Shown here: one piece after another, positions 46,923 through 55,451 of the stretch | How positions within the stretch are numbered: position 1 is the first letter of the stretch | Layout of the letters: each line of letters begins with the position of its first letter | Assembly: GCA_947460345.1 (NCBI GenBank) | Contig: CANHGM010000008.1 | Span: 36,964 to 100,963 of the forward strand | From: Bacteroidota bacterium | GTDB lineage: Bacteria; Bacteroidota; Bacteroidia; UKL13-3 | Direction: 5' to 3' | DNA length: 64,000 nucleotides | Translations under genes and position numbers: made by a program | Notes under the pieces: generated by a model | Databases searched by the model: none | What the model was told of the DNA's origin: nothing | The model's input: the letters and a program-made list of their open reading frames with translations, nothing else

Positions 46923-46927
46923 TATAT

Positions 46928-47230
46928 ATGGACTTTTCAAATGAGTTGATGCAAATTCTTGATGACGACACACTTGTTTTTACGGCATTAGATGAAACAT
47001 TTAAAGAAAAGTTATCAGACAGAATTGGTTATTTAATGCAGCACCAACATCAGTTTTTGTTTAATATATTTTATAGAATAGATTTAAATGAAAACAAAGT
47101 TAAAGAAGCTTTGAAATTGCCTAATGAAAAACATATATATGAAGCATTAGCTGATTTGGTTATAGCTAGAGAAATAAAACGTCAAGAAACAAGGAAATTA
47201 TATAGTAATCCTACCAAAAAGATATTATAA
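46928..47230 (+). CDS. small conserved Bacteroidota protein, unknown function
   Basis: The 100 residues appear soluble and helical (FKEKLSDRIGYLMQHQHQFL, YRIDLNENKVKEAL, ending in a basic tail). I recall small proteins of this shape with the LLYRID-type segment in other Bacteroidota but know no function. It follows the adaptor by 5 nt, so it shares that transcript, and its 3' end overlaps convergent rsmD by 6 nt. Confidence 0.7.
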   Translation: MDFSNELMQILDDDTLVFTALDETFKEKLSDRIGYLMQHQHQFLFNIFYRIDLNENKVKEALKLPNEKHIYEALADLVIAREIKRQETRKLYSNPTKKIL

Positions 47231-47788
47231 TTTTTCAGCTTGAATAATAGGGCTTGAACTATAAAATGTAAATGTAGACTGCCCATAAACTCTTTGGTCT
47301 ACTATATATTCAACAAATTGAGGTTTGAAACTGCTGCGATGTTCAAGTATATATAAACCATTTTCAGCAATTAGTTTTTTCTCAAAAATCAATTCAGTTA
47401 ATAAATCAAGCTTGGGCATATCATAAGGTGGGTCTGCAAAAATGATATTGAATGGCTTTAAAGGTTCGTTTTTTAAAAACCTAAATACATCAGATGTGAT
47501 AGAATAAAGTTGGTTAAATTCGAGTTTTTTAGCTGTTTCATTTATATAATCAATACATTTTTTATGAAGATCAACTGCCCAAACTTCTTCACATGCTCGG
47601 CTTGCAAATTCAAAACTCATATTACCAGAACCCGCAAACAAATCAAGCACTCTTAAATCTTCCCAATAATACTTGTTTTCAATAATGTTAAAAAAACTTT
47701 CTTTAGCTCTATCAGTGGTTGGCCTCACAGGCAAGCCCTTAGGAGGATGAAGAATAATACCTTTTCTTTTTCCGCTAATTATTCGCAT
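47225..47788 (-). CDS. rsmD: 16S rRNA (guanine966-N2)-methyltransferase
   Basis: Methylates G966 in the 30S head during assembly. N terminus MRIISGKRKGIILHPP and RPTTDRAKESFFNII are diagnostic; the SAM site is VLDLFAGSGNMSFEFASRAC and the catalytic motif is FADPPYDMP. 187 residues, normal. It overlaps the DUF3822 gene by 10 nt, a pair conserved in this phylum. Confidence 0.95.
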   Translation of the reverse strand: MRIISGKRKGIILHPPKGLPVRPTTDRAKESFFNIIENKYYWEDLRVLDLFAGSGNMSFEFASRACEEVWAVDLHKKCIDYINETAKKLEFNQLYSITSDVFRFLKNEPLKPFNIIFADPPYDMPKLDLLTELIFEKKLIAENGLYILEHRSSFKPQFVEYIVDQRVYGQSTFTFYSSSPIIQAEKL

Positions 47789-48600
47789 AAAGCAGCTGCA
47801 AACAATGGATAAAACAAATGTTCAGGAATAGAATCTAAAGCTATATCATAAATTAAATTTGAGGGTCTTTCAGCTAAAGTTACTTCCATAATATATTTTT
47901 TAAGAAATTCAAACAACTCAACAAACCTAACACAATCGCCATGAACATATAAAGTTTGTGTCTTTAGGTTTAAGCCTAATTGTTCGTATACAGCTAATAC
48001 ATAATATAAAACATCTTCTTGTACATCAAAATCATAACTATTGACCAACCGCAACAACTTATCTTCTTTATATACAATATGCAAGAAATCTTCATTCAAA
48101 AACAAATGAATTTCTGCATCATCATTACGCTCTGAAAAAACACCTTGGAGTATAGCGGTTGAATAATGAATCATTTGATAACTTTGAAAATACGAGTTCA
48201 ATAATTCTCTAAGTAAAACAGAAATTTTATATACATTAATTGCTCCTATAGTACTAATCTTATCCGTAACTAATTCTTCTTCTATATGGTTAAAAGTATG
48301 ATTAAAAGTATATAGTTCTTTAACTTTGGTTTTATCAAACAATGGCTCAGGGAATAAAGCATTAAAAGGATTGCAAACAACCACTTTAACTGATTTGAAA
48401 GGGAAATTCAATTCATAATTCACAAAAGATTTAAAATCTTCAGGATCTAATATGGGTTGAGATTTCAAAATCAAAAATCTATTGTCTTTACGATGGTATA
48501 CCCCAACTGCAATTTGGATATCGCTAACCAGCACATATGCATCATGCAAATGACTGTTGCTACTTTCGTAGTATGCCGAGACATTATCAAATGTATTCAA
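47779..48600 (-). CDS. DUF3822 family protein
   Basis: The 273 residues match the Bacteroidota-specific family usually encoded before rsmD. No catalytic motif is visible. The sequence alternates short beta and helical segments such as AYVLVSDIQIAVGVYHRKDN and VVVCNPFNALFPE, with LFNAL-like contacts; an actin-like fold has been suggested for such proteins but I cannot show it. The start is TTG, which lies only 7 nt after a -7 box (TAATTTTG, minus strand, 48608-48615), so the transcript would be almost leaderless. The 10-nt overlap couples it to rsmD. Confidence 0.8.
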   Translation of the reverse strand: MNTFDNVSAYYESSNSHLHDAYVLVSDIQIAVGVYHRKDNRFLILKSQPILDPEDFKSFVNYELNFPFKSVKVVVCNPFNALFPEPLFDKTKVKELYTFNHTFNHIEEELVTDKISTIGAINVYKISVLLRELLNSYFQSYQMIHYSTAILQGVFSERNDDAEIHLFLNEDFLHIVYKEDKLLRLVNSYDFDVQEDVLYYVLAVYEQLGLNLKTQTLYVHGDCVRFVELFEFLKKYIMEVTLAERPSNLIYDIALDSIPEHLFYPLFAAALCE

Positions 48601-48687
48601 AACGATGCAAAATTAATGATTATAAATGATAGTTTAGGAAAAGAGTTTATAAAGAAAAATGCAGCATCAAAACCATTATATACTTGG

Positions 48688-49350
48688 TTAATCGTGACAT
48701 TCCATCATCAACAAATCTCCTGAAGTATATGAAATATGTATCATTCCATCTGTTGTTACATGGTTGCTACTCCCACTCCTATCACCTGCAACTAAAGTTT
48801 CATGCACCAATGGATATGCTAGTCCATGTGTGAGTATCCCCTCAACCCTATTTATTGGCAATAATGAAATAACAGTTTGTGCAGGGTACCACTTTTCATA
48901 TTTCAATGGCAAAACAAAAACTTTGCTGTAATCGTCAAATAAAACTAAGTTGGCTAATTTTTTATATTTAGCCAGTGTATATAAATTATTTAGCGTATGA
49001 TCAGCTCTTAAACCAGTTGCCCAAACTATATTGATGGCATGATGCCCTTTAGAAACCAACCATTCTATCCCTTTTTCAAGATCTGTTTTATTTTGGTCAG
49101 GCAATGATATGACTTCTATGGGTTGTTGATTAGCTATTACTTCATCCAAAGAACTTAAAGAGTCAAAATCGCCAAGTACGGCATCAATTTTAATACCCCA
49201 GGTTGTAATTCTAGCAAGGGCTCCATCTAAAGCTAAAATATATGGGCTCCATTCTAAAAGCTGGCCAAGTAATTCTTTGGAACATGAAGCTCCATTGGCT
49301 ATTATTAAAGCAGGTTCTTGATTTTCTCTAACGATATGATGTGAACTCAA
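48688..49350 (-). CDS. thiN: thiamine pyrophosphokinase
   Basis: Transfers pyrophosphate from ATP to thiamine to give TPP. Motifs: LDGALARITTWGIKIDAVLGDFDS (thiamine/Mg site), LPDQNKTDLEKGIEWL, TGLRADHTLNNLY and the C-terminal SGSSNHVTTDGMIHISYTSGDL. 220 residues. The start is TTG at 49350; no ATG precedes the conserved core. The 87 nt between this stop and the DUF3822 start contain nothing but the DUF3822 promoter. Confidence 0.92.
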   Translation of the reverse strand: MSSHHIVRENQEPALIIANGASCSKELLGQLLEWSPYILALDGALARITTWGIKIDAVLGDFDSLSSLDEVIANQQPIEVISLPDQNKTDLEKGIEWLVSKGHHAINIVWATGLRADHTLNNLYTLAKYKKLANLVLFDDYSKVFVLPLKYEKWYPAQTVISLLPINRVEGILTHGLAYPLVHETLVAGDRSGSSNHVTTDGMIHISYTSGDLLMMECHD

Positions 49351-49391
49351 ATGAATTTAATTTTATGTAAAAATAAATAAAAAGTATTGAA

Positions 49392-49423
49392 TAAAAAAAC
49401 CCGACCTGATTTCTCAAGCCGGG
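49392..49423 (-). terminator. Rho-independent terminator of rplS
   Basis: Minus-strand stem CCCGGCUUGA/UCAGGUCGGG (10 bp, two G-U pairs) with a GAAA tetraloop, followed by UUUUUUU. Starts 24 nt after the rplS stop. Confidence 0.9.
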
Positions 49424-49446
49424 ATATGTTTATAATCTTTAGTAAA

Positions 49447-49794
49447 TTACCTGCTTCTTTTTTCTTTGATACGTGCTTTCTTTCCAGTAAGTTCACGAAT
49501 GTAGAATATACGTGCTCTACGAACTTTACCTCTCATCATCACCTCTACCTTCTCGATATTAGGGCTATGGGCTGGAAATATACGTTCTACACCTACACCG
49601 TTTGAAATTTTACGTACAGTGAATGTAGCGTTTAAGCCACTATTCCTTCGTTGAATTACAACACCTTGGTATTGTTGAATACGTTCTTTATTTCCTTCTT
49701 TTATTTTGTAGTGAACTACAACTGTGTCTCCACTTTTAAAAGCAGGTATATCGTTTCTGTAAAATTCTTGTTCTATAACTTTTATTAAGTCCAT
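49447..49794 (-). CDS. rplS: 50S ribosomal protein L19
   Basis: 50S protein at the 30S interface. The 115 residues include [49 protein letters not shown] and [22 protein letters not shown], all diagnostic. Normal length. Monocistronic with its own strong promoter and terminator; trmD, rpsP and rimM, its partners in many other bacteria, are absent. Confidence 0.98.
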   Translation of the reverse strand: MDLIKVIEQEFYRNDIPAFKSGDTVVVHYKIKEGNKERIQQYQGVVIQRRNSGLNATFTVRKISNGVGVERIFPAHSPNIEKVEVMMRGKVRRARIFYIRELTGKKARIKEKRSR

Positions 49795-49816
49795 TGTTAT
49801 AATTTTTTTGGGAGTG

Positions 49817-49846
49817 CAAAAGTAAGACTTAATTACTCATAAGCAA
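49817..49846 (-). promoter_or_regulatory. promoter of rplS
   Basis: Minus strand: TTG (49844-49846), 19-nt spacer, TACTTTTG (49817-49824), identical in both elements and spacing to the rpsL operon promoter. ATG follows 22 nt later. Confidence 0.85.
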
Positions 49847-49963
49847 AATAACTTTTGATTTTATTTTAAAAAGTTTTACAATCAAGTATAGACTGCTATT
49901 GTTAATACAACCAATTTAGCTCTATAGTTTTGATTATCAGTATTAAAATTAATATTTATTTTA

Positions 49964-50000
49964 TAAAAAAAAATGCCGAGGTAACCAGCCCCGGCATTTA
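49964..50000 (-). terminator. Rho-independent terminator of the 299-aa unknown gene
   Basis: Minus-strand stem AAAUGCCGGGG/CCUCGGCAUUU (11 bp, one G-U pair), 7-nt loop, then eight U. Ends the transcript 24 nt after the stop at 50024. Confidence 0.9.
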
Positions 50001-50023
50001 TCATTATACAGGATAAACCTAAA

Positions 50024-50923
50024 TTATGCTGCCATTTCAAAAAACTGCATGACTAACTTGCTAAAGATTTCTTCTCTATCAAAGTTTAACATCAACTTCA
50101 TCACTAGTCTTTCATGTTGATCAGGATGAAGGCTAAACCAATGTTCAGAAAGCAGCATATTTCTTAAACTATCAGGTCCCTCAATGGTCTCATTTTCAAA
50201 ATCAACACATATACACGGAACATCTTGTGTATGTAAATAATGTTGGTAGTCTTCTTTTTCGATAAACAAAACTTTTTTACCACTAACGTATATAGGCACT
50301 ATAGCTTGCGTAATATTGTTGTATTGAAGTATGTCTTGATAATCTAAAAATTCTTGCAAATACAAAACCTCATACTTTTCTAATCTCTTCATTATTTTTT
50401 CTCTCGCTTCGCCAATACTCCACCCTGCAAGTGCAATATTCTTTAATACATAAGGTTCATTCCCTGTCTTCTTTAGCTCAAGCAACACCCTTTCTGGCGA
50501 ATCAATGTTTCTACATAAAATTCTATTGTAAACAAATTCAAGATATATATGCGACGGCAATCCCATCTCTACAATCACATCTTCAGCTTTATATCCCAAT
50601 ATTGATGACTCTTTTAAATGAAACAAATCAGGTTTTACAACTTCTTCAAAATATAATTTAGACTCACTTTCTAAACGTATAATTAACTGATGAATCTCAT
50701 CTTCACCATATTGATATACTCCTTCCCATGGCAATATATCAATATACGAATTGGCATTGGGTAAATGAAACTTTCTTAATATCCTTTCAGAAAGTGAAAC
50801 AGATTCTTCAAGTAACTCTATGCTTTCAATATCATTTATTCTATCAAAGTTAACTCCGTGTTTTTCAAATAAAGATTTTAACGTGTTACAATAAGATTTG
50901 ATTAAGTCGTATGATGTTTTCAT
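50024..50923 (-). CDS. unknown protein, divergent from a WYL regulator
   Basis: Not recognised. 299 residues, no signal peptide or membrane segment, so cytoplasmic. Acidic N-terminal helical half (FEKHGVNFDRINDIESIELLEESVSLSERI), a central region with PSHIYLEFVYNRILCRNIDSPERVLLELKK, and a C-terminal half with VPIYVSGKKVLFIEKEDYQHYLHTQ. No catalytic motif stands out. It has its own terminator and a divergent promoter region with a palindrome, so it may be under control of the neighbouring WYL protein. A role in stress or defence is possible by analogy with other WYL-linked genes but unsupported. Confidence 0.75.
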   Translation of the reverse strand: MKTSYDLIKSYCNTLKSLFEKHGVNFDRINDIESIELLEESVSLSERILRKFHLPNANSYIDILPWEGVYQYGEDEIHQLIIRLESESKLYFEEVVKPDLFHLKESSILGYKAEDVIVEMGLPSHIYLEFVYNRILCRNIDSPERVLLELKKTGNEPYVLKNIALAGWSIGEAREKIMKRLEKYEVLYLQEFLDYQDILQYNNITQAIVPIYVSGKKVLFIEKEDYQHYLHTQDVPCICVDFENETIEGPDSLRNMLLSEHWFSLHPDQHERLVMKLMLNFDREEIFSKLVMQFFEMAA

Positions 50924-50967
50924 TTTATTTTTGATTTATTATTATGATACAAAGGTGTTGTTATGTT

Positions 50968-50984
50968 TTCTCAATTTGTGAGAA
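50968..50984. promoter_or_regulatory. palindrome between the unknown gene and the WYL regulator
   Basis: Inverted repeat TTCTCA-ATTTG-TGAGAA, directly adjoining the -7 box of the WYL gene and within about 45 nt of the start of the divergent gene. A candidate operator for autoregulation by the WYL protein; function inferred from position and symmetry. Confidence 0.5.
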
Positions 50985-50992
50985 TATCTTTG
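50985..50992 (+). promoter_or_regulatory. -7 box of the WYL regulator gene
   Basis: TATCTTTG, consensus TAnnTTTG, 54 nt before ATG 51047. On the other strand CACCTTTG (50951-50958), one mismatch, may be the -7 box of the unknown gene. Confidence 0.5.
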
Positions 50993-51046
50993 TAACTAAT
51001 AAAAATATTTTAAATACAGATTATCAATATATTAAACTTTTAATAC

Positions 51047-51937
51047 ATGATCGAACAACAAAAAATACTTCGGGTTTTGAAATTAATTTCGCTATTAAAA
51101 CAACAACATCGTAAGAATGTACAAGAATTATCTTCTATTCTTGATATTTCTGACAAGAGTATTTATAGATATATTAAATTACTAGAAGAACTTGGATTTG
51201 CTATAGATAAGGACACTGAAAACAGATATTTTATTCAAGTATGGGACGATGAAGCAGACCAATGGGCTTTCTCTTCAGAAGAAACTGGACTGATGCAACA
51301 AGTAATAAACAATACACTTAAAAAGCATCCGTTAAGAAATACAATTCTAGAAAAAATAAATATAAAAAGTGAAAACCATCATGTAGGAAACCAATTATAT
51401 AAAGCTGGTTTAGGTAAAATTATCAGTCAAATTACTTCTGCCATAGATCAAAACAAACAGATAATCATAAGAAAATATATGTCTGCAAATTCAGAAACAA
51501 TATCTGACAGACTTGTTGAGCCATTTGCTTTTACTGATGACAAACAACATTTAGTTGCTTTTGAAGTGAGCAGTGGCATAAGCAAACATTATAAGATAGA
51601 AAGAATAGGTTCTATTGTGTTATCTGAAAAAAAACAAAAAAACAAAAATCACATACTCCCTCAAACTGATATATTTGGATTGAACGATGGCGAACCAGAA
51701 CAAGTTAGGGTGACAATGACATTAAGAGCCATGATTTTATTAAAAGAAGAATTCCCTAAATCTGAACCATATATAAGCAAATCAGAAAACAACTATATCC
51801 TCTCATGTGAAGTTAAAGGTTTTAGGGGTATTGGTAGGTTCTTAGCAGGTGTATTAAATGAATTAGTAAAAATAGAAAATGATGCTCTCAAAACATATAT
51901 GAGAAACCTTTTAGAATCTGGTAAGAAATTATTTTAA
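51047..51937 (+). CDS. HTH-WYL transcriptional regulator
   Basis: DNA-binding regulator: N-terminal winged helix (LLKQQHRKNVQELSSILDIS then DKSIYRYIKLLEELGFAIDKD), a WYL domain about 125-200 and a C-terminal WCX-like extension (VRVTMTLRAMILLKEEFP). 296 residues. The Trp-Tyr-Leu triad that names the domain reads QHL in FAFTDDKQHLVAFEVSSG, so ligand sensing may differ; the following HYKIERIGSIVL is typical. It diverges from the 299-aa unknown gene with a palindrome between. Related regulators control defence or DNA-damage genes by binding nucleic acid or nucleotide ligands. Confidence 0.88.
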   Translation: MIEQQKILRVLKLISLLKQQHRKNVQELSSILDISDKSIYRYIKLLEELGFAIDKDTENRYFIQVWDDEADQWAFSSEETGLMQQVINNTLKKHPLRNTILEKINIKSENHHVGNQLYKAGLGKIISQITSAIDQNKQIIIRKYMSANSETISDRLVEPFAFTDDKQHLVAFEVSSGISKHYKIERIGSIVLSEKKQKNKNHILPQTDIFGLNDGEPEQVRVTMTLRAMILLKEEFPKSEPYISKSENNYILSCEVKGFRGIGRFLAGVLNELVKIENDALKTYMRNLLESGKKLF

Positions 51938-53662
51938 CTATGGTTTAATTTCTGATTCCTCAACCCCAGCATCAAGTGCATCTTCTGATTCTATATTTAT
52001 AAGTCTATTCCCAAAGTCTTTAACAATTATATCTAACCCTAAAGTAGATTTTTCAACCATATTTACAATATTGGTTAAATCTTCGTTTGAATAATAACTA
52101 TGTTTGAACACATTAACCAAGCCTAAAATCCGTGCAACACAAGCCCTTAATTCATGTGCGTTAAAAAAAGCAAAATCAAGAATTCTTTTTTCTTTGTCTT
52201 GAATACTTAAAGCTTTTCGTTCATTGTCTTTTTCAAGCAACTTATTCTTCTCTTCAATTTCTTTTGTTAATTTTGATAACTCTATCGCTTGTAATTCTAA
52301 TTCATCTTTTTGTTTAGAAATATCTTCGTTCAGCCTGGTCAGTTCATTATTAAGCTGTTGTTTTTTTCGATACTGTACAAACTCATATATAGAAAAAACT
52401 AAAAGCAAAAGGGAGGCACCAATAACCACATATAAGAAATTACTTTGTGTTTGAATCAACTCGTCTTTGGCTAGTTGTTGTTTTCTTAAGCCTTCATTTT
52501 CAAACTCTTTCTCCTGTGAAGCAAACCTAGTCTGCATTTCAGCTAATAAATTATTACGCTCAATATTGTGCAATGTATCCGTATATAATCTATAGTTATT
52601 TAAATGTAAATATGAATTCTGAAAATCATTATTCTTTGCATATGCTTTACTTAAAGCCAACTCCGATTGAGATATTTGTTCGACCAACGACAGTTTATAA
52701 GAAGCATCATTGGCTTCTTGAGCTACATCTCTTGTTTTTATATATTCTCCTTTTTCATAATACGCATTGGCTAATTTAATTTTAGTATCAATAACGCCTC
52801 GCTCATAACTTATTTTATTAGCCAACTTAATGGATTTAAGATAAGAAACTACAGCCAAATCAAACTGTTTCTTTTTTACAGATATATCACCTTTGACACT
52901 ATTTACAATGCACGACTGATAATCATCTTTATCAGGAGATATATACAATTCGGCTGAATCTATATATACTTCTGCTAATTTTAAATTATTTTTAAAGGTT
53001 AAAACTTCAGCAATCTCAAGGTATCCAATTGACAACTCTTGGTTTGATGAATGCAACATGCGATGTAAATCCAAACTCTTCAAATGGAATTCTAATGCTT
53101 TATCATATTGTTCTCTTACCCTATATATCATACCAATATTTGCCATCGTGTATGCTTCACTCAACAAATTATTGTTTTTACGCATATATACTAAAGCTTT
53201 GGTATAATTATCAAGTGCTATATTAAATTGAGAAAGATCTAAATAGTTATTTCCTAAGTTATTTAAAATACTGGCTAATTGATTATCTCTGCCTGATTGC
53301 TGACAAATATTTAAAGCGTTTTGTAGATAAAAAATAGAAGAATCGTATTTTGATATTCTATAATATAAAGCCCCAATATGATTTAAAGCGTTTACTTTAC
53401 CAATATTGTATTTAACACTTTCTGATTTTGCTAAACCTAAAAACCCATATTCAAAAGATTTTTTAGTATCGTCATCAGCTAATGAATAAGATATATTTAA
53501 TATCAAATCAACTCGTGAAGTATCATTTAAAGCAACAGTATTCAATCGTTTGATTAAACTATCTGTTTTGTTTTGAGCATATATATTAAACGAGCAAAAA
53601 AAGATGCTTATTAACAACAAACCCGAAACAGCATTAACTATATATGGGTATACATTTTTCAT
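51938..53662 (-). CDS. TPR sensor with histidine-kinase dimerisation domain but no ATPase domain
   Basis: Signal peptide (VSGLLLISIFFCSFNIYAQ), periplasmic TPR array (about 65-330; e.g. LNNLGNNYLDLSQFNIALDNYTKAL), a membrane helix (FLYVVIGASLLLLVFSIYEF), a cytoplasmic coiled coil, and a DHp-like segment FAFFNAHELRACVARILGL with a His. The protein ends about 55 residues later at the DHp domain, so the HATPase_c domain is missing; no downstream ORF restores it. ATG 53662 (MKNVYPYIVN) is chosen because the track's TTG 53677 lies in a -7 box. It may act by dimerising with, or receiving phosphate from, another kinase. Confidence 0.8.
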   Translation of the reverse strand: MKNVYPYIVNAVSGLLLISIFFCSFNIYAQNKTDSLIKRLNTVALNDTSRVDLILNISYSLADDDTKKSFEYGFLGLAKSESVKYNIGKVNALNHIGALYYRISKYDSSIFYLQNALNICQQSGRDNQLASILNNLGNNYLDLSQFNIALDNYTKALVYMRKNNNLLSEAYTMANIGMIYRVREQYDKALEFHLKSLDLHRMLHSSNQELSIGYLEIAEVLTFKNNLKLAEVYIDSAELYISPDKDDYQSCIVNSVKGDISVKKKQFDLAVVSYLKSIKLANKISYERGVIDTKIKLANAYYEKGEYIKTRDVAQEANDASYKLSLVEQISQSELALSKAYAKNNDFQNSYLHLNNYRLYTDTLHNIERNNLLAEMQTRFASQEKEFENEGLRKQQLAKDELIQTQSNFLYVVIGASLLLLVFSIYEFVQYRKKQQLNNELTRLNEDISKQKDELELQAIELSKLTKEIEEKNKLLEKDNERKALSIQDKEKRILDFAFFNAHELRACVARILGLVNVFKHSYYSNEDLTNIVNMVEKSTLGLDIIVKDFGNRLINIESEDALDAGVEESEIKP

Positions 53663-53674
53663 ATACTGGTTTGG

Positions 53675-53682
53675 CAAATATA
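53675..53682 (-). promoter_or_regulatory. -7 box of the TPR sensor gene
   Basis: Minus strand TATATTTG, consensus, 12 nt before ATG 53662. The TTTG of the box supplies the false TTG start of the ORF track. Confidence 0.5.
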
Positions 53683-53798
53683 CAAATAGACATCATAAAT
53701 GATATGAAAAAAAAATATTAAATATAATCTTGTTTTTTTTGAAAAAATATTATTGTTTATAGCACTTTCAGTTATTCATTTGCTGAAAATATTTTTTT

Positions 53799-55424
53799 AT
53801 GAAACATCCTAAAGCACTTCCATTTTTATTTTTCACTGAGATGTGGGAAAGATTTGGCTATTACTTAATGATTGGTATTTTCCAATTATTCATGACTGAA
53901 AGTTTAGAAAAAGGCGGCATGGGCATGGACCGTTCGCAAGCAGCAGATATATATGGCACATTCATAGCTTTGGTTTTTCTTACTCCTTTTTTAGGTGGCT
54001 TGCTAGCTGATAGAAAAATTGGTTATATAAAATCTGTTTTTATTGGAGGAACTCTCATGGGTTTGGGCTATATGGGATTAGCCATACATACAAATGCAAC
54101 TTTTTATATCTCTTTGTTTTTAATTATACTCGGCAATGGATTTTTTAAACCAAATATATCTACGTTATTAGGCAATGTATATTCTGAAGAAAACTATAAA
54201 TCATTAAAAGATTCAGGCTTTAATATTTTTTATATGGGTATAAATGTAGGTGCTTGTATATGTAATTTATGTGCTGCTTTTATGCGTAATAAATATGGTT
54301 GGGGGGCTGCATTTTTCTCAGCAGGCATAGGAATGTTTATTGGCCTTATAGTATTTGCTATAGGAATGAAATATTACAAACACGCTGATGTAAAAAAACC
54401 GCTACAAAAAGAAGATATGCCTTTACAATCTATTTTTAGCAAAGTGTTTTTACCGGCCATTATCGCTGGTATTATCGGTTGGTTTATCCCCAACAATATA
54501 TTTGGAAGTGATAGTACAGATGCGTTTATACTTGCTGCTTTACCTATTGTTATTTTTTATATATCGCTATATAAACGTGCTACTGAAGTTGATAAAAAAC
54601 CTTTGCTTGCTTTACTCTCTATTATGGCAGTTAGTGTTTTGTTTTGGGCAGTTTTTAAGCAAAATGGAACTGCACTAACTACATGGGCTCAATACTATAC
54701 TGACAGGCAAATGCCTGAAGCTATTGCTGCTCCTGCTGAGAAAATGTATTTAGCTGAAAAAGACACTTTTTATTATAGGCAAGTTCCTGCATTTGATGAA
54801 AAGTTTAAAGCTATAAAGATTGATGGAAAACAAACAAAAACTTTAGACTATCCTGTATATTTTAGGAACATGGCTCCTGTTCAAAAACCCAAAGAAGGAG
54901 AAATAGTAAAACTTTATAATACCGAATTATTTCAAAGTATAAACCCCTTATGGGTAGTGCTTCTTACACCTATTGTTGTTGGTTTTTTTATGCTTCTAAA
55001 AAGCAAAAACAAAGAACCTTCTACGCCTATGAAAATTGCACTAGGCTTATTAATTTCAGCATTAAGTACTTTAGTAATGGTAGCTGCCGTATATATATGT
55101 AGCAATGGAGAAGTAAAAGCCAGTCCATGGTGGCTTATTGGTTGTTATGGAGTTATCACGGTAGGAGAATTATTTTTAAGTCCGATGGGGTTAAGTTTAG
55201 TGTCTAAAATATCACCTCCACGACTCACTGCATTGATGATGGGTGGTTGGTTTTTAGCTACGAGTTTAGGTAATAAACTTAGTGGTGTGCTAGCAAGTTT
55301 GTGGGATACCTATGAAAACAAAGCAAATTTTTTCTTGGTAAATATGGTACTGTTAGGTATTGCTACTCTTGCTATGTTTATGATGTTAAAATGGTTAAAA
55401 AGACTCATAGGAGATAAAGTCTAA
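53799..55424 (+). CDS. POT-family proton-coupled peptide transporter
   Basis: Major facilitator of di- and tripeptides. The proton-coupling motif reads FTEMWERFGYYLM in helix 1, and GGLLADRKIGYIKSVF follows helix 2; helix 4 region FFKPNISTLLG is typical. 541 residues with about a dozen helices and an extra soluble insert of about 90 residues (about 305-385, TDRQMPEAIAAPAEKMYLAE ...) between two helices, as I recall from other Bacteroidota members. Monocistronic. The C-terminal part keeps SPMGLSLVSKISPPRL. Confidence 0.93.
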   Translation: MKHPKALPFLFFTEMWERFGYYLMIGIFQLFMTESLEKGGMGMDRSQAADIYGTFIALVFLTPFLGGLLADRKIGYIKSVFIGGTLMGLGYMGLAIHTNATFYISLFLIILGNGFFKPNISTLLGNVYSEENYKSLKDSGFNIFYMGINVGACICNLCAAFMRNKYGWGAAFFSAGIGMFIGLIVFAIGMKYYKHADVKKPLQKEDMPLQSIFSKVFLPAIIAGIIGWFIPNNIFGSDSTDAFILAALPIVIFYISLYKRATEVDKKPLLALLSIMAVSVLFWAVFKQNGTALTTWAQYYTDRQMPEAIAAPAEKMYLAEKDTFYYRQVPAFDEKFKAIKIDGKQTKTLDYPVYFRNMAPVQKPKEGEIVKLYNTELFQSINPLWVVLLTPIVVGFFMLLKSKNKEPSTPMKIALGLLISALSTLVMVAAVYICSNGEVKASPWWLIGCYGVITVGELFLSPMGLSLVSKISPPRLTALMMGGWFLATSLGNKLSGVLASLWDTYENKANFFLVNMVLLGIATLAMFMMLKWLKRLIGDKV

Positions 55425-55451
55425 ACTACTACCTTTGCTGTTTATTATAAA

